DNA of 5,283 nt, taken from an uncultured Chloracidobacterium sp. Lineage in GTDB: Bacteria; Acidobacteriota; Blastocatellia; Pyrinomonadales; Pyrinomonadaceae. This document shows, piece after piece, positions 1 through 5,283 of this stretch. The stretch spans positions 1 to 5,283 of the forward strand of contig CALDGX010000229.1 in the NCBI GenBank assembly GCA_937941715.1. The letters are read 5' to 3'. The translations under genes and the position numbers were made by a program. Within the stretch, counting starts at the first letter, position 1; each line of letters begins with the position of its first letter. Under the pieces are notes generated by a model. It was not told where the DNA came from. It did no database searches and worked only from the letters and a program-made list of their open reading frames with translations.

Positions 1-828
1 ATTCTCGGGTTCAGTTTCGGTTAGCTTACGGACGAGTTCCAAGGCCTTTTGTAACTCCACCAATGCTCCGGCCGAGTCGCCCAATTTGTCGAGTGCATTT
101 CCGAACTCGGTCAGCGAATTAACGACATCGCGGACGGCTTCGACATTCGTCGGGTCTGAGGCTTTTACCGATTCGAAAATAGCGAGTTTGTGACGGAAAT
201 TCTTAAGGGCCGAGTCCGTTCGCCCGAGTCGCAACTCTGATAATCCGATCTCTCCATAGACGTCGGCGACGATCCGTCTATAAGCAGCATTTGACGGATC
301 GGACGCCGCAAGAGATTCGTTGATCTCGAGCTCTTTGCCGTGATTTTCCAGAGCGGCGAGATGATATTCACTATTGCCTGTCATATCACCGAGGCGGTTA
401 AACGCGATCCCGATGTATTCGTAATCGACGCCCATGGCATATCGATATTCGGCGATTTCCGGCTTTGCCGCCGCCAGATTTGAATGAATCGCGAGAGCTT
501 TGCGAAAGTACTCGATCGCCTGATGCTGTTCCGGTATCGCGGCCCCTCGCCCGGTCTGGTAAAGGGCTTCGCCAAAATGCAGATAGTTGTCAGCCAGGAG
601 GTTTTGATAATCGAAATTGTCGGGATCGGCAATTGTTAGTTCTTCACTTAACGTTACGGCTCGCCGCTCGCTTTCGAGAGAGGTATCCCATTGGCTATTT
701 CGTTGTTGAACGCGGCCGACATTCTGATACGCGAAACTCAGGTGCCGCTTGGCTTCCAGATTCGCCGGATCTGAGGCCGTCAGGGATTCCAAGATATTTA
801 TCGCCTTTTGATAGCTCGCCTGGGCGCC
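1..828 (-). repeat. TPR-like degenerate repeat array in the kinase C-terminal domain
   Basis: Protein-level repeats within the kinase, about residues 486-761, continuing off the window. Each unit has the pattern KAL/I..(E)SL.A.DP.N......L...Y..IG....G. The marker proline of the DP/EP motif falls at residues 506, 554, 608, 663, 711 and 759, so spacing is 48, 54, 55, 48 and 48 residues. That is longer than the 34 residues of a canonical TPR, which suggests helical-hairpin repeats with an extended or extra helix. DNA identity between units is low, so this is an old duplication and not a recent tandem repeat. Such arrays normally bind protein or peptide partners. Here the array lies after the membrane helix and so is a candidate sensor or docking domain outside the cytoplasm (inference). 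Confidence 0.75.
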
Positions 829-2283
829 CACGGTGTCCCCCAGATTTGGCCGGTAAGGTTTTCCCTGAATATCACCGACCTTGACGTAACCGGCTGCGAG
901 TTCGAGTTGGAGGTCGTATTCATTACCTGACTCTTTAGCAAGGCTGTCAAGGTATTCGAGCGCTCGTTTAGCGATCATCTCGCGGCCCTTGGTCGGGCCT
1001 TTCTGGATCTCGTTATCAACCTCGAATACGAGGGCATTGGCGAGTTGCCGGACATCGTTAAATCGCCGATCCGCATTACGTTTCTCTCGAACCGTGAGAG
1101 CAATCCCGGTCACCAGTGTGATAATCACTAACGCAGCCGCGGCAACGCCGATCTGATGCCGAAGCACAAACTTGGTGACGCGATAGTAGACGGTGTCCTT
1201 GCGCGCCAGTACCGGTAAGCCATCGAGATATCTTTGAATATCTTCCGCAAATTGCTCGACCGATCCGTAGCGGCGGTCAGGCTCGTTTCTTAGAGCCTTT
1301 AACGTAATGTTATCGAGATCACCTTGCAATTTGCTGTTTGGCTCGACCGTCCGGCTGGGCGAACCGGGTTCCGATGCCGATATGGCATGAATTATCTGAT
1401 TGATCGTCATGCCTTCAAATTTAAATGGACGTTGACCGGTCAGCATTTCGTAAAGGAGAACTCCAAGACTGTAGACGTCCGAAGAGGTGGTGATCGCTTC
1501 GCTTTTAAGCTGTTCCGGACTCGCGTAGGCCGGAGTCAGGGCACGAAACTCTGTTCGGGTCGTTGTCAGATCCTGACCCAGGCCTTCGTCCACAAGTTTG
1601 GCAAGTCCAAAGTCGAGAAGTTTCGGTTCTCCCGAGCTTGTAACCAAGATATTGCCGGGCTTAATGTCACGGTGGACAACCAGATTGCGGTGAGCGAAAG
1701 CTACCGCCGAGCAAACTTTCAGGAAGAGCAAGAGGATCTCGTTCAGGTTTAACGTTTGTTCCGCGACGAAGGCGGTGATCGACCTACCTTCGACAAATTC
1801 CATCGCGAGAAACGGTTCGCCGTTTTCGGAAACGCCTCCGTCCAGGAGCTTTGCGATGTTTGGGTGGTTGAGCGAGGCGAGGATCTGACGTTCACGGCGG
1901 AAACGCTCGATCATCTGACCCTCGGCAATAGATTCGCGGACGATCTTGAGCGCGACCTGTTGTTCGAATTCGCCGTCGGTCCTTTCCGCAAGATAAACGG
2001 CCCCCATTCCGCCGTGGCCGATCTCGCGAATTATCCGATAATTACCAAACTGCCGGCCGGACATCCGCGAAGGTTGTTCAATAAGGGAATTTGCCGAGAA
2101 AACCGGTGTTTCGATGAATCCATCGGATTTGGCGTGAGACGCGAGCCAAGATTCGACCTCACGGCGAAGTGTCTGGTCATCACCGCATCGTTCGTCAAGA
2201 AAATCGTTCCGCCGTTCAGGTTCCAGCTCAAGAACGGAGGCGAAAATGTCTTTGACCTGTTCCCAGTCAGCTGTTTTATTCAC
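1..2283 (-). CDS. Membrane-anchored Ser/Thr protein kinase with C-terminal TPR-like repeats (3' end outside window)
   Basis: Open for 761 codons from a GTG start to the window edge with no stop, so the C-terminus is missing. Residues 1-75 form the short N-terminal region common before acidobacterial kinases (WEQVKDIFASVLELEPERR...). The kinase domain spans about 82-355: glycine loop GHGGMGAVY (89-97), ATP-binding lysine in VALK (K113), likely alpha-C glutamate E131, catalytic HRDIKPGN (204-211, D206), DFG (224-226), and a threonine-rich activation segment ending in TPAYASPE. All catalytic residues are present, so it should be an active RD-type kinase that phosphorylates Ser/Thr on proteins. 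One hydrophobic helix (about 378-398) follows, then a conserved-looking RFNDVRQLANALVFEV segment and TPR-like repeats to the end. The kinase domain should be cytoplasmic and the repeats extracytoplasmic. GTG is preferred because an in-frame TAG lies just upstream and the next methionine (M74) would delete the family's N-terminal region. It overlaps the upstream sigma gene by 8 bases, implying one operon and a functional pair. Substrate is not shown; the sigma factor is the obvious candidate. Confidence 0.95.
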   Translation of the reverse strand, partial: MNKTADWEQVKDIFASVLELEPERRNDFLDERCGDDQTLRREVESWLASHAKSDGFIETPVFSANSLIEQPSRMSGRQFGNYRIIREIGHGGMGAVYLAERTDGEFEQQVALKIVRESIAEGQMIERFRRERQILASLNHPNIAKLLDGGVSENGEPFLAMEFVEGRSITAFVAEQTLNLNEILLLFLKVCSAVAFAHRNLVVHRDIKPGNILVTSSGEPKLLDFGLAKLVDEGLGQDLTTTRTEFRALTPAYASPEQLKSEAITTSSDVYSLGVLLYEMLTGQRPFKFEGMTINQIIHAISASEPGSPSRTVEPNSKLQGDLDNITLKALRNEPDRRYGSVEQFAEDIQRYLDGLPVLARKDTVYYRVTKFVLRHQIGVAAAALVIITLVTGIALTVREKRNADRRFNDVRQLANALVFEVDNEIQKGPTKGREMIAKRALEYLDSLAKESGNEYDLQLELAAGYVKVGDIQGKPYRPNLGDTVGAQASYQKAINILESLTASDPANLEAKRHLSFAYQNVGRVQQRNSQWDTSLESERRAVTLSEELTIADPDNFDYQNLLADNYLHFGEALYQTGRGAAIPEQHQAIEYFRKALAIHSNLAAAKPEIAEYRYAMGVDYEYIGIAFNRLGDMTGNSEYHLAALENHGKELEINESLAASDPSNAAYRRIVADVYGEIGLSELRLGRTDSALKNFRHKLAIFESVKASDPTNVEAVRDVVNSLTEFGNALDKLGDSAGALVELQKALELVRKLTETEPEN
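1090..1152 (-). other. Single transmembrane helix of the kinase
   Basis: These bases encode kinase residues about 378-398, an uncharged stretch (IGVAAAALVIITLVTGIALTV). It is flanked by basic residues on the kinase side (KFVLRH) and by a charged segment RE-KR after it. It separates the kinase domain from the repeat domain and is the only obvious membrane segment in the visible part. The basic flank on the N-terminal side fits a cytoplasmic kinase domain by the positive-inside rule, though the other flank is also charged. Confidence 0.85.
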
Positions 2284-2836
2284 CTCTAAGACGGCGGTAA
2301 AGCCATGTTTTCGCTATCGCCCATTCACGCTTGATTGTTGCCGGCGAGACCTGTAATACATGGGCGGTTTCGTCTATATTCAGTCCACCAAAGAACCGCA
2401 GTTCGACTATCTTCGCATGGGTCGGTTCAAAAGATTCTAGCGCCTCGAGAGCTTCGTTCAATTCGATCAGATCGACATCGCTGCCCCCGGTGAAACTGAT
2501 CTCCTCGGTCAACTCGATCCGTTGGCCAAAATCACGCTTTTGTGTTTTTCTTTTGATCGCATGATTGACGAGGATGTTTCGCATTACTTGTGCGGCAACG
2601 GAAAAGAAATGGGCGCGATTTTGCCACGAGACGTTTTCCCAATCAACGAGACGAATATAGGCGTCATGGACCAAAGCTGTCGCTTGCAGCGTATGGTCGG
2701 GGCGTTCATTCCGCATGTAGCTCTGAGCGAGCTTGCGCAATTCATCATAGACCAGCGGCAGGAGCTTGTCGGGAGCACTCACCGCACCGTCGTTAATTTC
2801 CTGCAACAGAGCTGTGACTTCTTCGCGACCAGACAT
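2276..2836 (-). CDS. ECF-type RNA polymerase sigma factor, TIGR02999-like
   Basis: A complete 186-residue protein that should direct RNA polymerase core to a dedicated promoter set. Region 2 covers about residues 24-98. It includes LLPLVYDELRKLAQSYMRNE, the LVHDAYIRLV helix, and HFFSVAAQVMRNILVNHA, which resembles the family signature FFAvAAqlMRriLvdHAR. A linker (about 99-128) leads to region 4 (about 130-184), with the helix-turn-helix NIDETAHVLQVSPATIKREW. No anti-sigma gene or extra C-terminal domain is visible. The usual acidic DAED motif of region 2.2 is replaced by QATA (51-54), so control by phosphorylation from the kinase encoded next to it is plausible. The ATG at 2834-2836 was chosen because the protein has family-typical length and a strong promoter lies just upstream. 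There is no clear Shine-Dalgarno; the roughly 15-nt leader is AT-rich. The stop overlaps the kinase start (GTGAATAA). Family assignment is firm; the subgroup number is from memory. Confidence 0.96.
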   Translation of the reverse strand: MSGREEVTALLQEINDGAVSAPDKLLPLVYDELRKLAQSYMRNERPDHTLQATALVHDAYIRLVDWENVSWQNRAHFFSVAAQVMRNILVNHAIKRKTQKRDFGQRIELTEEISFTGGSDVDLIELNEALEALESFEPTHAKIVELRFFGGLNIDETAHVLQVSPATIKREWAIAKTWLYRRLRGE

Positions 2837-2849
2837 AAATCAAATTTAG

Positions 2850-2910
2850 ATTGGCTCATTATAGGGCGAAAACCCGAAATATCAAAGATTTTTCAGATTC
2901 TTGAGCCAAT
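2850..2910. repeat. 9-bp perfect inverted repeat bracketing the promoter
   Basis: attggctca at 2850-2858 is matched by its exact reverse complement tgagccaat at 2902-2910, with 43 bp between. The left arm covers the last base of the -10 box and the likely start site of the leftward operon. The right arm lies 16 bp upstream of its -35 box. The two arms could be half-sites for a regulator shared by the divergent genes. The long loop makes an RNA hairpin unlikely to matter. A chance occurrence in 130 bp is not excluded (rough estimate a few percent). Confidence 0.4.
2858..2885 (-). promoter_or_regulatory. Housekeeping-type promoter for the sigma factor/kinase operon
   Basis: On the minus strand there is a -35 box TTGATA (2880-2885), a 16-bp spacer, and a perfect -10 box TATAAT (2858-2863). 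Transcription should begin near 2850-2851, giving a leader of about 15 nt before the ATG of the sigma gene. The near-consensus match suggests steady transcription by the primary sigma factor and not autoregulation, so control of the system may be mostly post-translational. Read directly from sequence; activity is inferred. Confidence 0.75.
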
Positions 2911-2952
2911 TCCTCACTTATTCTTGCCTTGTAGGTCGAAGGAGTTATCTTC

Positions 2953-2957
2953 GGGAG
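2953..2957 (+). promoter_or_regulatory. Ribosome binding site of the surface-protein gene
   Basis: GGGAG ends 9 nt before the ATG at 2967, an acceptable Shine-Dalgarno spacing, and supports that start codon. A second purine run, AAGGAG at 2939-2944, is a better match but lies 22 nt from the ATG with no in-frame start codon near it. Confidence 0.6.
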
Positions 2958-2966
2958 TTTGCAGTT

Positions 2967-5283
2967 ATGAAACACAGTTCATTCAGCCGTCAGAATCTCT
3001 CATTTTTACTTTCGCTTTTGCTGCTTACAGGTTGTTTATTCGTGTGGACTGGAATTGGTCGATCACAAGCAACGGATGGCGAACGTGTTACAACGGCCGG
3101 GAGTTCCCAGATAACAATCAACGCCTCGAAGCAAGATAATCCGCATATCAAATTTGATGATTCTCGTGAACTCGGTCTTAATGAAAGTGTTCCCGCTACC
3201 CAGCCCGTCGCTGTTATGTCAGCAGACTTTGATTCGGACGGCGTTGCCGATGTGATAACTGCAGACGCAAGCGGCTCATTGCAATTGTTGAAGGGGATAG
3301 ACCGGGCTAATTTTGCGATCGATCAGACGAAGAAAGAGCAAGCGAAGCCAGAGCCTTTTTCGGCGATCGCGACTGATGCAGCATTAGGAATTTCGCCCGA
3401 CTTCTTATTCGCCGGTGATTTTAATGCCGACGGCAAAGCGGACTTGCTCGGAGCGGTCAAGGGCGGCGGCGAGATCACTTTTCTCGCAGGCGATGGAACC
3501 GGCCATTTCGCACAGCCCCTAGGTTTCGCCGTCGGCGGAACTATAACTCTCGTTGAATCCGGTGAGATCGGCAAACCTGACGGCCAGGCTGATCTGGCAG
3601 TGGCGTTTGAGACCTCGAAAGGTTCATTCCTGGCGGTTTTCGAACATCCCGAGAGTGCATTCAAACATGCCCCGGAGATCATTAGACTGCCATCCCCGGC
3701 AACAGCGATCACGATCGGAAACACGGATGAAGATTTTTATAGCGATATCGCTGTAGCGTGCGGCACCGATCTCGTTATCATACACGAACGCGGCCAGGCA
3801 TATCCCTGGGACATCGTTCACGACAGCGGTATCGTCCGGCCTCCGGCAATTGTAGAAATTCGCAAAATGCCGTTCTCGATAGCATCGATGGTCGTCGGCC
3901 GTGTTGGTGAAAAACGCGGTACTTCGCTCGCGATGCTTGGTGGAGACGGAAATATTTACCACATCGAGCCAAGTAAAACCGGCGTTTCGCCGGGAACGAC
4001 GCTGGCACCTACATTTCTCCCTCAATTAAAGGCTGATCCGTTCGAACCGGCTGATAGCCCGGCTCGGGCGATGGCAATGATCTCTCAGGAACCGCGAGGC
4101 TCCGGCGACGTCGATTCATTCGGCAGACCCTTCGGTGACGCATCAAAGCGGCTCGGTCCTGACGAAATGCCTGACGGTGCAGTGGCCGGGAAGGATATCA
4201 AATTCGATGTTGAGAAAGTGAATCGTCAAAATGCCAAAGACGCACCGCGGAAAGCCGCAATGAAAAAGCGAACAATGGACGCGTTCATTCGCGGTATTTC
4301 CCCCAAAACGTCGAGTCTCGAAAAATGGCAGCTTAAGCATCTAACGACAGATCATCGGTTTGTGTCAATGGCGGCTTCAAAGCCAAGATTGACGCGGGCA
4401 AGCGTGTCGGATAGTCCATTCGACGACCTTATCGTCACGTCAGCCAGTGCCGGACAGATCGAGATCGTAGTGCGTAGCCGCGATGAACTCGGAAGGTCAC
4501 CCGTTGAAAATGTGACTATCGATGGCCAAGGCGCAATACAGGCCATTTTGCCGATGCGTATCAACCTTGACGCACTGAGCGATCTGATAGTTGTTCGTAA
4601 GGGAGCATCGGTTCCCTCAGCGATAATTACCGCGCCTACAGCTGTTTTTGTGGTCAAGACGACTGCCGACGACGGTGACTGCAACGTCGCCGAAACGTGC
4701 AGCCTTCGCGACGCGATCCGGCGGGCCAATTCGACAAGTGGGGCGAGCACGATATATTTTGACCTGCCGACATCACCAGCGATAATCGCTCCACTTTCGC
4801 CGCTTCCCGCCATCTTGAGTCCGATCACCATCCAGGGATCTCACCTGCCAAACGGAACCAAGGCCGTCGAAATTTTCGGTGCGAACGCAGGAACCGCAGT
4901 TGACGGGCTAAAGGTCAGGACGAGCAATGCATTCATTTTTGATCTTGCGATCACGGGATTCAAGAGCATTACACAAAACGGGAGTCAGGTCGGTGGCAAC
5001 GGCATCGCCATCGAAAGCGACTCGGCTCGTCCAAATAATCACGGCAACAACGTACTTGCGTGCTTCCTTGGGATCGATGCGACCGGAACGACAGCCAAGC
5101 CAAATATGGCGGCCGGCTTATTGATATTTGATTCGGACGAGAACGCTATCACCAACACCGTTGCGTCCGGCAACAATACCGGAATCGCGATTGAGGGTGG
5201 AAATTCCAATAATTTCGCCGGCAACATACTTGGGCTCGACGCAGCGGGTTCGACAACAGTGCCGAATTCTACGGGGATGTTCA
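2967..5283 (+). CDS. Secreted/surface protein: FG-GAP/VCBS propeller repeats, CSLREA motif and beta-helix (3' end outside window)
   Basis: Open for 772 codons to the window edge. Residues 1-35 are an export signal: basic start, hydrophobic core 11-31, then SQA for signal peptidase I after A35. LTGC at 20-23 also fits a lipobox, but the hydrophobic core continues past the cysteine, so type I cleavage seems likelier. Propeller repeats follow: DFDSDGVADV (87-96) and DFNADGKADL (151-160) carry calcium-binding-like Asp loops. Degenerate copies lie at about 199-215, 248-265 and 306-333. An insert of low recognisability (about 335-478) precedes two more propeller-like strands, DDLIVTSAS (486-494) and SDLIVVRKG (538-546). 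A CSLREA motif follows at 561-588 (TTADDGDC...CSLRDAI..AN). From about 595 a parallel beta-helix begins, with N/G-rich rungs such as NNTGIAIEGGNSNNFAGN. The fold family is clear; the ligand or any activity is not. It is transcribed divergently from the sigma/kinase operon and is a possible target of it (inference). Confidence 0.93.
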   Translation, partial: MKHSSFSRQNLSFLLSLLLLTGCLFVWTGIGRSQATDGERVTTAGSSQITINASKQDNPHIKFDDSRELGLNESVPATQPVAVMSADFDSDGVADVITADASGSLQLLKGIDRANFAIDQTKKEQAKPEPFSAIATDAALGISPDFLFAGDFNADGKADLLGAVKGGGEITFLAGDGTGHFAQPLGFAVGGTITLVESGEIGKPDGQADLAVAFETSKGSFLAVFEHPESAFKHAPEIIRLPSPATAITIGNTDEDFYSDIAVACGTDLVIIHERGQAYPWDIVHDSGIVRPPAIVEIRKMPFSIASMVVGRVGEKRGTSLAMLGGDGNIYHIEPSKTGVSPGTTLAPTFLPQLKADPFEPADSPARAMAMISQEPRGSGDVDSFGRPFGDASKRLGPDEMPDGAVAGKDIKFDVEKVNRQNAKDAPRKAAMKKRTMDAFIRGISPKTSSLEKWQLKHLTTDHRFVSMAASKPRLTRASVSDSPFDDLIVTSASAGQIEIVVRSRDELGRSPVENVTIDGQGAIQAILPMRINLDALSDLIVVRKGASVPSAIITAPTAVFVVKTTADDGDCNVAETCSLRDAIRRANSTSGASTIYFDLPTSPAIIAPLSPLPAILSPITIQGSHLPNGTKAVEIFGANAGTAVDGLKVRTSNAFIFDLAITGFKSITQNGSQVGGNGIAIESDSARPNNHGNNVLACFLGIDATGTTAKPNMAAGLLIFDSDENAITNTVASGNNTGIAIEGGNSNNFAGNILGLDAAGSTTVPNSTGMF
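4647..4731 (+). other. CSLREA motif within the surface protein
   Basis: These bases encode residues about 561-588: a beta strand FVVKTTADDGDC, then AETCSLRDAIRRAN. Cysteines C572 and C578 and the CSLR core match the CSLREA domain (TIGR04214 style), with Asp at 582 in place of the usual Glu. In known proteins this motif sits just before a parallel beta-helix, as here. Its function is not established. Confidence 0.85.
5067..5268 (+). repeat. 54-residue beta-helix repeat in the surface protein
   Basis: Two copies of a loop motif are visible at protein level: LGIDATGTTAKPN at residues 701-713 and LGLDAAGSTTVPN at 755-767, exactly 54 residues apart. Between them are rungs AAGLLIFDSDENAITN and NTGIAIEGGNSNNFAGN. 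The unit corresponds to two or more coils of a parallel beta-helix and probably continues beyond the window. DNA identity between copies is only moderate. Confidence 0.7.

Noticed and set aside
465..884. Plus-strand open frame of 139 codons opposite the TPR-like repeats
   Set aside because: Antisense to a continuous coding frame with conserved repeat spacing; composition is that of a shadow frame.
1324..2289. Two plus-strand open frames (1324-1752 and 1756-2289) opposite the kinase domain
   Set aside because: They are antisense to the glycine loop, HRD, DFG and SPE motifs of a complete kinase domain; no recognisable protein features of their own.
2864..2879. Small hairpin GGG-cgaaaa-CCC in the promoter spacer
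   Set aside because: Only a 3-bp stem and no T-run; not a terminator or a credible operator by itself.
2924..2951. Possible rightward promoter TTGCCT-16 bp-TATCTT
   Set aside because: Weak boxes, and the start site it predicts (about 2958) would leave the GGGAG ribosome site out of the transcript.
2522..3139. Plus-strand open frame of 205 codons across the sigma factor gene and intergenic region
   Set aside because: Its translation resembles no family, it lies antisense to a clear sigma factor and across a strong opposing promoter, and it overlaps the start of the surface-protein gene.
4352..4831. Minus-strand open frame of 159 codons opposite the CSLREA region
   Set aside because: The plus strand encodes a textbook CSLREA motif here; the minus-strand product has no recognisable feature.
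1..5283. CRISPR array, insertion sequence, tRNA/rRNA or rho-independent terminator
   Set aside because: No spaced direct DNA repeats, transposase, terminal inverted repeats, RNA gene motifs or stem-loop plus T-run were seen; both transcription units run off the window, so their terminators would lie outside.

Overview
The window looks like a piece of an Acidobacteriota chromosome, most likely Blastocatellia/Pyrinomonadaceae-like. This is judged from gene content and family style only; no marker gene is present. Base composition looks close to 50% G+C. Coding density is very high: two divergent transcription units are separated by 130 bp, and both run off the window edges.

Left unit (minus strand, 2836 down to 1): a complete 186-residue ECF-type sigma factor of the TIGR02999-like group (2276-2836) overlaps by 8 bases the GTG start of a large membrane-anchored Ser/Thr protein kinase (2283 to beyond base 1). 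The kinase has a short N-terminal region, a complete PknB-type kinase domain with all catalytic motifs, one transmembrane helix, and a long C-terminal array of degenerate TPR-like repeats cut by the window edge. The kinase is one uninterrupted frame of 761 codons in the window.

Intergenic region (2837-2966): a near-consensus housekeeping promoter, TTGATA-16 bp-TATAAT, faces the sigma/kinase pair. A perfect 9-bp inverted repeat (attggctca ... tgagccaat) brackets it. No convincing promoter could be picked for the rightward gene, but it has a usable GGGAG ribosome binding site.

Right unit (plus strand, 2967 to the end): the first 772 codons of a large secreted or surface protein. It has an N-terminal signal sequence, FG-GAP/VCBS-type beta-propeller repeats, a roughly 140-residue low-homology insert, two more propeller-like strands, a textbook CSLREA motif, and the start of a parallel beta-helix region. 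It is probably an extracellular adhesin-like or surface protein of unknown ligand.

Most interesting reading: the sigma factor has QATA at residues 51-54 where ordinary ECF sigma factors carry the acidic DAED motif that contacts RNA polymerase. A co-encoded kinase could supply the missing charge by phosphorylating the threonine, as described for EcfP/PknT of Vibrio parahaemolyticus. In this model the envelope-spanning kinase would sense something through its TPR-like domain and switch on the sigma factor. The divergent surface-protein gene is a possible but unproven target.
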